DNA from: Modestobacter sp. VKM Ac-2977
Lineage (GTDB): Bacteria > Actinomycetota > Actinomycetes > Mycobacteriales > Geodermatophilaceae
DNA length: 64,000 nucleotides
NCBI RefSeq assembly: GCF_026968045.1
Contig: NZ_JAPVBQ010000001.1
Span: 1,067,238-1,131,237, forward strand
Direction: 5' to 3'
A model generated the notes under the pieces. It ran no database searches, was not told where the DNA came from, and saw only the letters and a program-made list of their open reading frames with translations. Position 1 is the stretch's first letter, and every line of letters begins with the position of its first letter. The position numbers were made by a program, and so were the translations under genes. Shown in pieces: positions 23,227-31,950 of this stretch.

Positions 23227-25023
23227 ATGACCGCGTCACCACCGCACGACTCGGCTCCTGCGCAGCCCGCCGTGACCACCGACGTCCTGGTCGTCGGCTC
23301 GGGGCCGGCCGGGGCGTCGGCAGCACTGCTCCTCGCCACCTACGGGACGTCGACGCTGCTGGTCACCAAGTACGGCCGGCTGTCCGACACGCCTCGAGCG
23401 CACATCACCAACCAGCGCACGATGGAGGTGATGCGGGACATGGGCCTGGAGGAGCGGCTCATGCGGGAGGCGACGCCCTGGGACCACATGGGCAACACGA
23501 CCTTCTGCACCAGCCTCGCGGGGGAGGAGCTCGGCCGGATCCCGTCCTGGGGCACCGACACCGTGCGGCACGCCGACTACGAGCTGCAGAGTCCGTGCGC
23601 GATGGTGGACGCCCCGCAGACGATCACCGAGCCGATCCTGGTCCAGGCAGCGCAGGAGCGCGGGGCGCAGGTCCGGTTCGACACGAGCTACGTCTCGCAC
23701 GTCCAGGACGACGACGGCGTCACGACGACGCTGCAGGACCGGCTGACCGGCGCCCAGTACACCGTCCGGTCGAGGTACCTGATCGGCGCCGACGGTGCGC
23801 GCAGCCAGGTGGCCGCGGACCTCGACCTGCCCTACGAGGGCCCGGGCGCCGTGGGGGGCGCGCTGAGCATCGTCTTCGAGGCGGACCTCTCCCGCTTCGT
23901 CGCGCACCGGCCGTCGGTCCTCTACTGGATGCTGCAGCCGGGGGCGGAGCGCGAGGGCGTCGGGCTGGGTGTGCTCCGCATGATCAAGCCCTGGACCGAG
24001 TGGATGCTCATGTGGGGCTACGAGGTCGCCGGCGGCCCGCCCGACCTCAGCGACGAGGTCGTCCGGGAGCTCGCGGTCGCGCTCGTCGGCAGTGACGACT
24101 TCGAGATGCAGGTGAAGTCGCGTTCCCCGTGGACGGTGAACCACCACTACGCCACCACGATCGCCCGCGGGCGGGTCTTCTGCGCCGGCGACGCGATCCA
24201 CCGGCACCCGCCGACCAACGGCCTGGGCTCCAACACCTCGATCCAGGACGCCTACAACCTGGCGTGGAAGCTCGCCCACGTGGTGGCCGGTACCGCAGAC
24301 CCCTCCCTGCTGGACAGCTACGACGCCGAGCGGGCGCCGATCGCCCGGCAGGTCGTCGAGCGGGCCAACCAGAGCATCGCGGACACCGGGAGGATCCTCA
24401 GCGCGCTCGACCTGGAGCACACCGAGGCGGCGGCACTGGAGCGGCAGCTCGCGCTGTGGAAGGCGCCGGGCCCGGAGGGGGAGAAGATCCGCACGGCCCT
24501 GCGGGAGGCGATCGCCTACAAGGCGCACGAGTTCGACGCCCACGGGGTCGAGCACAACCAGCGCTACGCCAGCTCCGCGGTCGTGGGCGACGGGACGCCG
24601 ATGCCGGAGTACCGCCGGGACCCGGTGCTCTACGCCCAGCCCACCACCTGGCCCGGCGCCAAGCTCCCGCACACCTGGGTGACGCAGGACGGGCACCGGG
24701 TGTCCACCCTCGACCTGGTCGGCCGTGGCCGGTTCAGCGTGGTGACCGGCATCGGTGGGGAGGCGTGGCTGACGGCGGCCCGCGCCCTCGGCGAGGAGCT
24801 CGGACTGTCGATCACGTCGGTGTCGATCGGGCCGGGTCAGCCCGTCGAGGACCCGTACGGCACCTGGGCCGATCTGCGGGAGATCGAGGACGGCGGCGTG
24901 CTGCTCGTCCGGCCGGACCTGTACGTCGCCGCCCGCCACGCGTCGTCCCCGGCGTCGGAGCAGGCCGCGGCCGACTGGCTGTCTGGTGCCCTGCGCGCCG
25001 TCCTCGGACGCCGGGAGAGCTGA
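23227..25023 (+). CDS. TfdB-like phenol hydroxylase (FAD monooxygenase), 598 aa
   Basis: Start ATG 23227, after GAGAGGAACTCC. It is a class A flavoprotein monooxygenase: GSGPAG (24-29) binds FAD, GADGARSQV is the DG motif, and RVFCAGDAIHRHPPTNGLGS is the GD motif with the HPP.GG-like loop. A thioredoxin-like C-terminal domain follows. The length equals that of 2,4-dichlorophenol 6-monooxygenase (TfdB) and the early stretch SDTPRAHITNQRTMEVMRD matches that branch. It would hydroxylate a phenolic ring ortho to the hydroxyl, using NADPH. No ring-cleavage gene is next to it, so the pathway context is missing. It is divergent from the PEP-synthase-like gene with about 160 bp between starts. Confidence 0.82.
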   Translation: MTASPPHDSAPAQPAVTTDVLVVGSGPAGASAALLLATYGTSTLLVTKYGRLSDTPRAHITNQRTMEVMRDMGLEERLMREATPWDHMGNTTFCTSLAGEELGRIPSWGTDTVRHADYELQSPCAMVDAPQTITEPILVQAAQERGAQVRFDTSYVSHVQDDDGVTTTLQDRLTGAQYTVRSRYLIGADGARSQVAADLDLPYEGPGAVGGALSIVFEADLSRFVAHRPSVLYWMLQPGAEREGVGLGVLRMIKPWTEWMLMWGYEVAGGPPDLSDEVVRELAVALVGSDDFEMQVKSRSPWTVNHHYATTIARGRVFCAGDAIHRHPPTNGLGSNTSIQDAYNLAWKLAHVVAGTADPSLLDSYDAERAPIARQVVERANQSIADTGRILSALDLEHTEAAALERQLALWKAPGPEGEKIRTALREAIAYKAHEFDAHGVEHNQRYASSAVVGDGTPMPEYRRDPVLYAQPTTWPGAKLPHTWVTQDGHRVSTLDLVGRGRFSVVTGIGGEAWLTAARALGEELGLSITSVSIGPGQPVEDPYGTWADLREIEDGGVLLVRPDLYVAARHASSPASEQAAADWLSGALRAVLGRRES

Positions 25024-25030
25024 CCGCAGG

Positions 25031-25083
25031 ACCGGTCCCGGTCGTCCGCAGGAGGAGCGAGCCTGCGCACGGCCGGGACCGGT
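25031..25083. terminator. hairpin between tfdB-like gene and ctlX
   Basis: ACCGGTCCCGG (25031-25041) pairs perfectly with CCGGGACCGGT (25073-25083) across a 31-base loop. The two flanking genes converge here, so it likely stops both. Confidence 0.7.
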
Positions 25084-25095
25084 GCAGGTGCCGCG

Positions 25096-26088
25096 TCAGG
25101 GTGTGACGGGTACCCGCGCCGGACCGGGGAGTGCGCCGAACAGCGGTGTGCGCCGGAGGTCCGCCGTCCGGGGCTGGAGGTGCACCCCGGCGATCATGCA
25201 GCGCACGGACCCGCCCGCCAGCTCGATGGTCGGCACGGCCACCGGCAGGAGCCGGGTCGTCGCCTCGATCCGCCGGCGCTGGTCTGCGGTCAGGCTGGCG
25301 GCGGCCCGCGCGGACAGCGCCAGCACCGGTCCGTCGCGGCCGGTCAGCTCGATGGCGTTGCCGGCGAACTGGCGGACCTGGTGCTCGGAGAGATCGACGA
25401 CGTCCCGTCCGGTCGCAGCCAGCCGGTCGGTCACCCGGGCTCGATCGGCGGCCGTGCTGATCAGCCCCAGCCCGACCAGCGCCACCGCGCTGCCCACCGT
25501 CATCAGCACGTTGGTGTGGTAGACCGCCCGGCCCTCGGCGTCGGCCGTGTCGAACAGCACCGCCTCGTAGCCGAACGTCGCGCAGAACCGCGCCAGCGCC
25601 TCGGGGTGCGCCCGGTGGGAACGGGAGACGTAGGCGACCCGCTCCTGGTGGTCGAGCACCATGGCCCCGGTCGACTCGAGGAACAGCCCGTCGCGCTCCA
25701 TGCCGGAGAAGTCCACGACCTGGTCCACGCGGTACTGCTCCTGGAGCAGCTGGACGACGTCGGCTCGCCGCTCGCTGCGCCGGTTGACGGCGAACATCGG
25801 GTAGAGCGCCACCCGGCCGTCGGGGTGGGTCGACAGCCAGTTGTTCGGGAAGACGCTGTCCGGACGGTCGTGCGCGTGGTCGTCGAAGACGTGCACGACC
25901 ACCCCCGCCGACTCCAGCGCCTCGGCCAGCCGGGTCACCTCGTCGCGGGCCTGCGCGGCGACGGCGGCGGGGTCCGTCCCGGCGGGCAGCGACTGGAAGG
26001 CGTTGTCGACCCGGGTCAGCTCGTTGGGCCGGAACCAGTGCGGGCGGATGAGCACGACGGCTCCCGGCGCCTGCACGGGTACGGCCAT
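25096..26088 (-). CDS. ctlX: citrulline hydrolase CtlX-like (amidinotransferase fold), 330 aa
   Basis: Start ATG 26088. The guanidino-group-modifying fold is clear: RPHWFRPNELTRVDNAFQ at the start, SVFPNNWLSTHPDG with the aspartate/asparagine substrate loop, AVYHTNVLMTVG with the catalytic histidine, and GGSVRCMIAGVHL with the catalytic cysteine near the C-terminus. CtlX converts citrulline to ornithine, CO2 and ammonia; related enzymes act on arginine or dimethylarginine, so the exact substrate is a family-based call. A divergent Lrp/AsnC regulator (26286) lies about 200 bp upstream, the normal context for amino-acid-catabolic enzymes. Confidence 0.85.
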   Translation of the reverse strand: MAVPVQAPGAVVLIRPHWFRPNELTRVDNAFQSLPAGTDPAAVAAQARDEVTRLAEALESAGVVVHVFDDHAHDRPDSVFPNNWLSTHPDGRVALYPMFAVNRRSERRADVVQLLQEQYRVDQVVDFSGMERDGLFLESTGAMVLDHQERVAYVSRSHRAHPEALARFCATFGYEAVLFDTADAEGRAVYHTNVLMTVGSAVALVGLGLISTAADRARVTDRLAATGRDVVDLSEHQVRQFAGNAIELTGRDGPVLALSARAAASLTADQRRRIEATTRLLPVAVPTIELAGGSVRCMIAGVHLQPRTADLRRTPLFGALPGPARVPVTP

Positions 26089-26285
26089 CAGGCTCCGACC
26101 GGGTCGACGGTGATCCGACGGGCTGCGGCCCAGCGGTGCGGGACGTCGGCGAGCGAGGTCATCCGAGCCTTCCTGTCAGGGTCGATCTCAAGGCTAGGAA
26201 CGGGCGATGTGCACGCGCAACGAACATCCAGCTCGATTCCCGGCGGCCAGCTGAGCAGGAGTTGCGCCGCGAATAGGCTTTCTGC

Positions 26286-26717
26286 ATGACCGCGTTGACC
26301 GAGCTCGACCGCCGACTGCTCGCGGTCCTGCGCGAGGACGGCCGTGCACCCGTCGCCGAGATCGCCCGCCGGCTCGGGATCTCCCGGGCCACGGTCACCA
26401 GCCGGATGGACCGCCTGGTCGCGCAGGGCGTCATCGTCGGCTTCACCGTGCGGGCACGGGAGGACGCGGTCGCCGGTGAGGTCCGCGCGGTCACGCTGAT
26501 CGAGGTGGAGGGGCGTTCGACGGATGCGGTGATCCGCCGGCTGCGGGGCTTCACCGAGATCGACGCGCTGCACTCCACCAACGGGGGCTGGGACCTCGTC
26601 GCGGAGGTCCGCACCCGTGACCTGATGGAGTTCGACCGGCTGCTCGGCCGCATCCGCTCGATCGACGGCGTCGTGAACAGCGAGACCAGCCTGCTGCTGT
26701 CCTCCGTGCTGCGCTGA
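26286..26717 (+). CDS. Lrp/AsnC family regulator, 143 aa
   Basis: Start ATG 26286. The N-terminal HTH reads LTELDRRLLAVLREDGRAPV then AEIARRLGISRATVTSRMDR. The C-terminal RAM (ligand-binding, oligomerising) domain begins AVTLIEVEGRSTDAVIRRL, with GGWDLVAEVRTRDLMEFDRL. Length is typical of the family. It is divergent from ctlX and probably senses citrulline, arginine or ornithine and controls that gene from the shared intergenic region. Confidence 0.92.
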   Translation: MTALTELDRRLLAVLREDGRAPVAEIARRLGISRATVTSRMDRLVAQGVIVGFTVRAREDAVAGEVRAVTLIEVEGRSTDAVIRRLRGFTEIDALHSTNGGWDLVAEVRTRDLMEFDRLLGRIRSIDGVVNSETSLLLSSVLR

Positions 26718-26722
26718 CCACG

Positions 26723-26779
26723 GGCCGGCCCCGCCCCGGCGCAGCCGGAGACAGGAGTCGGCTGCGACGGGGCGGGGCC
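26723..26779. terminator. long hairpin between the Lrp and alpha-glucosidase genes
   Basis: CCGGCCCCGCCCCG (26723-26736) pairs with CGGGGCGGGGCCGG (26766-26779), and an inner stem GCAGCCG/CGGCTGC (26739-26745, 26757-26763) closes the loop. It lies between convergent genes and probably ends both transcripts. Confidence 0.8.
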
Positions 26780-26785
26780 GGGGCA

Positions 26786-28417
26786 TCAGTCCTCGGTGAG
26801 CCAGACGGCGGTGTTCGGCGGCAGCGCGATGCTGCCGGCCGAGGCGTGCACCCGCGACGTCGAGGCGAGCAGCACCTCACCGCGGGCGCGGACCAGCACC
26901 GTTGCCGAGCCCATGTTCACCACGCAGCGCACGGTCTCCTCGTCCCCGACGCAGCGGACGGTGAGGACGTCGCCGTCCGTGCGGACCGTGGCGTCCCCGG
27001 AGCCCAGGGCCGGGTGCGCCGCGCGGAGGGCGAGTGCCCGCCGGTAGAGGGTCAGCATCGATCCGCCGTCCCGGGTCTGACCGGAGACGGCGTAACCGCT
27101 CCACTCGGCCGGGATCGGCAGCCACGGCTCGGCCGCGCCGTCCGGGGAGAAGCCGACACCGGCGGAGTCGTTCCACGGCATCGGGACCCGGCAGCCGTCC
27201 CGGCCGGCGCGCTCGCCGCCGCTGCGGAAGAAGATCGGGTCGGTCTTCGCCTCGTCCGGCACCACGGCCTGGGGCAGCCCCAGCTCGTCGCCGGCGTACA
27301 GGTACGCCGACCCGGGCAGCGCGAGCATCAGCAGGGCGGCGGCCCGCGCGCGGGCGGTGCCGAGGGCGCCGCCGCCGAAGCGGGTGACCTGCCGGTCCTT
27401 GTCGTGGTTGCCCAGCACCCAGGACACCGGGGCGCCCACCCGGCCGAAGGCATCGAGCGCGGTCTGCACACCGTCGGCGAACGCCGCGGTCTCCCACGGC
27501 GACTTGAGCAGCCGGAAGGAGAACGACTGGTGCATCTCGTCGGATCGCGAGTAGAGCGCGACCTCGTCCAGGTCGGCCAGGCAGACCTCGCCGACCAGCA
27601 TGGTGTCGGGGTACTCGTCGCAGACCGACCGCCACTGGCGCCACACGTCGTGCACCTCCGGCTGGTTCCAGGTCATCGCCTGTTCCGGCCCGTGGCCGAA
27701 CAGGGTGGGGGAGTAGGCGCCCGGGTTGTCCCGCAGATCGGCGTCCTTGAACAGCCCGTAGGCGACGTCGACCCGGAACCCGCTGACCCCGCGGTCCAGC
27801 CAGAACCGCAGCGTCTTCTCGAAGTCGGCGGCGACCGCCGGGTCCCGCCAGTTCAGGTCGGGCTGCTCGGGGGCGAACAGGTGCAGGTACCACCGGCCGT
27901 CCGGGGTGCGCGACCAGGCCGGGCCGCCGAACAGCGAGCGCCAGTTGTTCGGCGGCTCCTCCGACGGCGGGGCGAAGTGGTAGCGGGCGGCCTCGGGGGA
28001 GTCCGGGTCGGCCAGCGCGGCCTGGAACCAGGGGTGCTGGTCGGAGGTGTGGTTCGGGACGACGTCCAGGACGACGCGGAGTCCGAGCTGACGGGCGTCG
28101 GCGACGAGAGCCTCCAGGTCGGCGACGTCGCCGTAGTCCGGGTCGACCGCCCGGTAGTCACAGATGTCGTAGCCGCCGTCGGCCCCGCCGGAGGGGTAGT
28201 GCGGGTTGATCCAGAGCGCGTCGACGCCCAGCCAGGAGAGGTAGGGCAACCGCGAGCGCAACCCGGCCAGGTCACCGATCCCGTCTCCGTTGCTGTCGGC
28301 GAAGGAGCGCAGGTAGACCTGGTAGACCACGGCTGACCGCCACCAGGGCGACGGGGACCGCTGGGCCGCGACCTGCTGCTCGGTCGAGGTCCGCATCGTT
28401 GCGAGCCGACGTGACAT
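26786..28417 (-). CDS. GH13 alpha-glucosidase, 543 aa
   Basis: Best start ATG 28417 (MSRRLATMRT); an ATG seven codons further in is an alternative. A glycoside hydrolase family 13 TIM barrel: VVYQVYLRSFADSNGDGIGD, LRVVLDVVPNHTSDQHPWF (region I), GFRVDVAYG with the nucleophile D (II), MLVGEV with the acid/base E (III) and VLGNHDKDR (IV). The C-terminal beta domain ends at NTAVWLTED. The subgroup with the WSRTPDGRWYLHLF stretch corresponds to oligo-1,6/alpha-1,4-glucosidases. No signal peptide is visible, so it probably splits imported maltose- or isomaltose-type sugars in the cytoplasm. No transporter gene is adjacent. Confidence 0.9.
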   Translation of the reverse strand: MSRRLATMRTSTEQQVAAQRSPSPWWRSAVVYQVYLRSFADSNGDGIGDLAGLRSRLPYLSWLGVDALWINPHYPSGGADGGYDICDYRAVDPDYGDVADLEALVADARQLGLRVVLDVVPNHTSDQHPWFQAALADPDSPEAARYHFAPPSEEPPNNWRSLFGGPAWSRTPDGRWYLHLFAPEQPDLNWRDPAVAADFEKTLRFWLDRGVSGFRVDVAYGLFKDADLRDNPGAYSPTLFGHGPEQAMTWNQPEVHDVWRQWRSVCDEYPDTMLVGEVCLADLDEVALYSRSDEMHQSFSFRLLKSPWETAAFADGVQTALDAFGRVGAPVSWVLGNHDKDRQVTRFGGGALGTARARAAALLMLALPGSAYLYAGDELGLPQAVVPDEAKTDPIFFRSGGERAGRDGCRVPMPWNDSAGVGFSPDGAAEPWLPIPAEWSGYAVSGQTRDGGSMLTLYRRALALRAAHPALGSGDATVRTDGDVLTVRCVGDEETVRCVVNMGSATVLVRARGEVLLASTSRVHASAGSIALPPNTAVWLTED

Positions 28418-28605
28418 GTCGCCATCATCGGCAGCCGACTGGCACGGCATGTGTTGCACGTCTCACGAACGAGCACTCCGGCGTTGGCTGATGTCGCCAA
28501 GCCGATGCGGTCGTCCCCGGTGGTCGACGTGCGCACGCCTGCCCGGGCGGCCACCCGGCGGCCATCGCATGATTGGCCGGCTGTGGCGTGGGGCACAGTT
28601 GAGGT

Positions 28606-28860
28606 GTGGACAGCTACGCCGTCGGATTCGCCCGGCCGGATCGCCGATCCTGGGCCCAGCCGGTCGACCAGCCCAAGTCCTGGCACGCCGTCGAGGCGCA
28701 CCGGCCAGCCGACGAGCTCGACGGGGAGGTGGAGCTCGCCGTGTGCGGTGCGATCGTGCAGATCTGGGGCGCGCAACGGTGGGGGCGGATGAGCAGTGGC
28801 CGCGACACCTGCGCCGAGTGCCGGCGCCGCACGGCGCCGGCACTGCGACAGGTCGGCTAG
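28606..28860 (+). CDS. small cysteine-containing hypothetical protein, 84 aa
   Basis: A GTG at 28606 opens an 84-codon frame whose stop overlaps the convergent acyl-CoA dehydrogenase gene by four bases. Residues 45-75 (VELAVCGAIVQIWG, then SSGRDTCAECRRR) give C..., C-x-x-C and a basic helix, a pattern of small zinc-binding proteins common in actinobacteria. G+C-rich third positions support coding. No function assigned. Confidence 0.6.
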   Translation: MDSYAVGFARPDRRSWAQPVDQPKSWHAVEAHRPADELDGEVELAVCGAIVQIWGAQRWGRMSSGRDTCAECRRRTAPALRQVG

Positions 28861-30080
28861 ATCGACTGCGGCGGCTCGGCCGGCTTCTGCTCGGCGCGAG
28901 GCGTCCGCCGGCCGGTGATGGCCGAGATGCCGGTGATGTCCCGGCCCACGATGAGGGCCTGCACGTGGTCGGTGCCCTCGAACGTGTAGATCGCCTCGAT
29001 GTCGGCGTGGTGCCGGGCGATGTGGTGCTCCAGCAGGATGCCGTCACCGCCGAACAGGTCCCGGGCGTCGGCCACGATCTGCCGGGCCTTCTTGCAGTTG
29101 TTCATCTTCGCCATGGAGGCCATCGCCGCGGTCATCCGGCCCTCGTCGGCCAGCTTGCTCAACCGCCAGCTCAGCAGCCGCATGCTGGTGATCTCGGCCA
29201 GCATCCGGGCCAGCTTCTCCTGCACCAGCTGGTAGCCGGCGATCGGCTGGCCGAACTGCTCCCGCTGCATCGTGTGCTTCAGCGCCAGCTCGTAGGCGGC
29301 CTCGGCGATGCCCAGCGCGCGCCAGGCCACCGTGTACCGGGTGCGGTCCAGCACCACCGAGACGTCCTTGAACGAGCGGCAGTTGGCCAGCTTGTTCTCC
29401 GCCGGCACCCGCACCTCGTCCAGGGTGATCTCTGCCTGCCACACCGCCCGCAGCGCGGTCTTGCCGGTCATCCGGGTCGCGGTCCAGCCGATCGACCCCT
29501 TGGGGACGACGTAGCCGCCGACCGCACCCTCCTCGTCCCGGGCCCAGATGAGCACCAGGTCGGCGATCGTGCCGTTGCCGATCCACTTCTTGGCGCCGTT
29601 GAGCACCCACTCGTCGCCGTCCCGACGGGCGCTGGTCTCCAGGGCGACGGCGTCCGAGCCGTGCGCGGGCTCGGTCAGGCCGAACGCACCGATCAGCTCC
29701 ATCCGGGCCATCGCCGGCAGCCAGCGCTCGCGCTGCTCCTCATCGCCCAGCAGGGCGATGGACTGCATGGCCAGGAAGCTGTGCACGCCGTAGAAGGTGC
29801 CCAGGCTGCCGTCGGCGCGGGCCCACTCGGCGGCCACCAGCCCGGCGGCGACGGCGCTCATCCCGGCCGAGCCGTACCCGGCGACCGTGCCGCCTGCGAC
29901 ACCCAGCTCGGCGATCTTGGGGACCAGCTCGAACGGGAACTCGGCCCGCTCCCAGTAGTCGTTGATGATCGGGGTGACCTCGCGCGTGCAGAAGTCGCGC
30001 ACCCGGTCCCGCAGTTCGATCTCCTCCGGCTCCAGGAGGTCGTCGAGGGCGTAGAAGTCAGGGGAAGCGTCGTTGCTCAC
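28857..30080 (-). CDS. gcdH: acyl-CoA dehydrogenase, glutaryl-CoA dehydrogenase-like, 407 aa
   Basis: I prefer GTG 30080 (VSNDASPDFYALDDLL), nine codons inside the longest frame. Standard acyl-CoA dehydrogenase order: N-terminal helical domain, beta domain (GAFGLTEPAHGSDAVALET, WVLNGAKKWIGNGTIADL) and C-terminal helical domain. The catalytic base lies in YTFEGTDHVQALIVGRDITG, which matches the glutaryl-CoA dehydrogenase motif (EGTxxxxALIxGRxITG) rather than the general family. GCDH oxidises and decarboxylates glutaryl-CoA to crotonyl-CoA with FAD in lysine and tryptophan breakdown. Substrate assignment is from that motif only, and no lysine-catabolic neighbours are present. Confidence 0.82.
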   Translation of the reverse strand: MSNDASPDFYALDDLLEPEEIELRDRVRDFCTREVTPIINDYWERAEFPFELVPKIAELGVAGGTVAGYGSAGMSAVAAGLVAAEWARADGSLGTFYGVHSFLAMQSIALLGDEEQRERWLPAMARMELIGAFGLTEPAHGSDAVALETSARRDGDEWVLNGAKKWIGNGTIADLVLIWARDEEGAVGGYVVPKGSIGWTATRMTGKTALRAVWQAEITLDEVRVPAENKLANCRSFKDVSVVLDRTRYTVAWRALGIAEAAYELALKHTMQREQFGQPIAGYQLVQEKLARMLAEITSMRLLSWRLSKLADEGRMTAAMASMAKMNNCKKARQIVADARDLFGGDGILLEHHIARHHADIEAIYTFEGTDHVQALIVGRDITGISAITGRRTPRAEQKPAEPPQSI

Positions 30081-30121
30081 CGTTCGGACGCTACCCGCGG
30101 GTGGCACCCGGTGCCGTGTGC

Positions 30122-30631
30122 TCAGCGCCGCTCCAGTACGCCTCGCAGGAGGGCTGCCTGCCCAGCGTGCTGGAGGTCGTCACCGACGACGCTGAGCAGC
30201 CGGACGCCGAGGGTCACCGGCGGGTCCCAGCGCTCGTCGACGACCCGGTCGAGGTCCGCGGCGGTGACCGTGCGCAGGAACTCTGCGGTGCGGGAGTGCA
30301 CGTCGGCGTGGTGGTCGACCAGCAGCTGTGGGTCGGTGACCTGCGTCCGGCCGACGTCGGTGCTGCTGAAGCCGTAGCCGATGGCAGTGGGGTCGAAGGG
30401 CAGACCGAACCGGTCGGCCCAGCCGTTGGCCGTGTAGGCCTGCTCGATCCCGGCCACCTCGGAGACGTGGTCGTCCTGCACCCGGGTCAGGTGCCAGGCC
30501 AGCCAGGCGACGGTGTTCGCCTCCGGGTCGACGCGGGCGTTCAGCAGCTCCGGGTCGATCCCCTCGACCGCCCCGCGGACGGCCTCCTCGACGTCGTCGA
30601 ACGCGGTCAGCAACAGGTCCCGGCTCTCCAT
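30122..30631 (-). CDS. DinB/DUF664 family protein, 169 aa
   Basis: A four-helix DinB-type protein: LLLTAFDDVEEAVRGAVEGI, NTVAWLAWHLTRVQDDHVSE with the first metal histidine, LLVDHHADVHSRTAEFLRTV, and DDLQHAGQAALLRGVLERR with the third histidine. Three histidines placed this way bind a divalent metal in mycothiol- or bacillithiol-dependent S-transferases. In an actinobacterium the cofactor would be mycothiol. It may detoxify an electrophile or be a maleylpyruvate-isomerase relative. Confidence 0.85.
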   Translation of the reverse strand: MESRDLLLTAFDDVEEAVRGAVEGIDPELLNARVDPEANTVAWLAWHLTRVQDDHVSEVAGIEQAYTANGWADRFGLPFDPTAIGYGFSSTDVGRTQVTDPQLLVDHHADVHSRTAEFLRTVTAADLDRVVDERWDPPVTLGVRLLSVVGDDLQHAGQAALLRGVLERR

Positions 30632-30661
30632 GACCGCCGGGCTACCCGAGCCCCCGCTCGA

Positions 30662-30775
30662 TCACTCGCCGGGCGGCTCGCTGGCCTCCTCCAGGTCCTC
30701 GACCTGCTCGGGGGTGGCCTGCTCCAGGGCGATGTCCCGGGGCTCGGGGAGGTCGTCGTCGGTCGGCGTCGTCAT
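30662..30775 (-). CDS. small acidic protein, 37 aa
   Basis: ATG 30775 to TGA 30662-30664. The 37 residues are strongly acidic (MTTPTDDDLPEPRDIAL then EQATPEQVEDLEEASEPPG) with one predicted helix in the second half and no aromatic residue. Codon third positions are nearly all C or G. Short acidic proteins of this kind are frequent in actinobacteria. Role unknown. Confidence 0.5.
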   Translation of the reverse strand: MTTPTDDDLPEPRDIALEQATPEQVEDLEEASEPPGE

Positions 30776-30843
30776 GACGACACCCTGAACCCACTCCGAC
30801 GCGCACGCTAGGTTGCTCGGGACCTCGACCTGGCAGGAGACTC

Positions 30844-31875
30844 GTGTTCGGCTTGTTCTCGCGCTTCTCGCGGGTGGTCCAGGCGCGGCTGCGCGGCTGG
30901 CGGCTGCCGTTGGCCGTGATGGTCTTCGTCTTCGTGACCAGCTGGCCGGCGATGGCCCTGGTGGAGGGCACCGACAGTGACATCGTCGCGCCGGCCAACT
31001 ACTGGTGGTACTTCGTCGTCACCGCCGCCACCGTGGGCTACGGCGACTTCTTCCCGGCCTCGGCCGCCGGCCACGTGGTCGGCGCCTACGTGATCATCGG
31101 TGGCATCGTCACGCTGACGTTGCTGTTCACGCGGCTTGCCGACTACCTGCAGTCGGTCCGCAGCAGACGCCTGAAGGGTGTGGACGAGCTGGACCTGACC
31201 GATCACGTCGTCGTGCTGGGGTACTTCCCGGGCCGCACCGAGCGGATGCTCGCCGAGCTGGCCGCCGAGGGGCGCACCCGGGTCGCGCTGTGTGCCTGGG
31301 AGGACGTGCCGGAGGACCCCGTGCCGGAGCGGACGGAGGTGTCCTTCGTCCGCGGCGACCTCAGCCACGTCGACGTCATGACCCGGGCCAACGTGGCCGC
31401 GGCCCGCGTGGTGGTGATCGACGGGCGGGACGACAACGAGACGCTGGCCATCGCGGTGGCGCTGCACCACGCCGCCCCGGAGGTGCACAAGGTCGCCGCG
31501 CTGCGCGACCTGGACCGCCGGGACAACCTCCGCTACGTCGACCCCCGGATCGCCTGCGTGCAGTGGCACATGCCCTTCCTGATCACCGAGGAGGCGCTGG
31601 ACCCCGGGCTCACCGAGGTCTACGGCGACCTGATGAGCAGCCACGGCCACGGCAACACCTACTCCGTCCGGCTGCCCTCCGGGCACCGGCTGGGCACCTT
31701 CGGCGACTGCCAGGTGCGCTTCGGCCAGGCCTTCGGGGCGACGGTGCTGGCGTTGCGCGGGCCCGACGGCCTGACGGTCAGCCCGGTCTGGGAGACCCCG
31801 GTGGCCGACGGGACGACGCTCTACTACGTCGGCCGCCGCCGGATCGACGCCGGAGAGCTGCTCGCCGCTCGCTGA
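30844..31875 (+). CDS. two-TM potassium channel with RCK domain, 343 aa
   Basis: Start GTG 30844. A membrane helix (LAVMVFVFVTSWPAMAL) is followed by the pore loop WWYFVVTAATVGYGDFFPAS with the K+ selectivity filter TVGYGD (63-68), and then the inner helix HVVGAYVIIGGIVTLTLLFT. The rest is a cytoplasmic RCK/TrkA-N domain starting LTDHVVVLGYFPGRTERMLA. The Rossmann glycine motif is degenerate (GYFPGR instead of GxGxxG), so nucleotide binding may be changed. The second half has a TrkA-C-like tail. It likely forms a tetrameric K+ channel gated by a ligand at the cytoplasmic ring. Confidence 0.88.
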   Translation: MFGLFSRFSRVVQARLRGWRLPLAVMVFVFVTSWPAMALVEGTDSDIVAPANYWWYFVVTAATVGYGDFFPASAAGHVVGAYVIIGGIVTLTLLFTRLADYLQSVRSRRLKGVDELDLTDHVVVLGYFPGRTERMLAELAAEGRTRVALCAWEDVPEDPVPERTEVSFVRGDLSHVDVMTRANVAAARVVVIDGRDDNETLAIAVALHHAAPEVHKVAALRDLDRRDNLRYVDPRIACVQWHMPFLITEEALDPGLTEVYGDLMSSHGHGNTYSVRLPSGHRLGTFGDCQVRFGQAFGATVLALRGPDGLTVSPVWETPVADGTTLYYVGRRRIDAGELLAAR

Positions 31876-31950
31876 ACCGGCCGTTTGCGTCGGCCGGGCA
31901 CCTCGTCGATGCTGGCCGCCCCGGACCCACCACAGCGAGGAGCGGGCTCG

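Noticed and set aside
23064-23339. N-terminal extension of the PEP-synthase-like frame
   Set aside because: It would overlap the start and promoter of the divergent tfdB-like gene and shows no family similarity; GTG 23063 is preferred.
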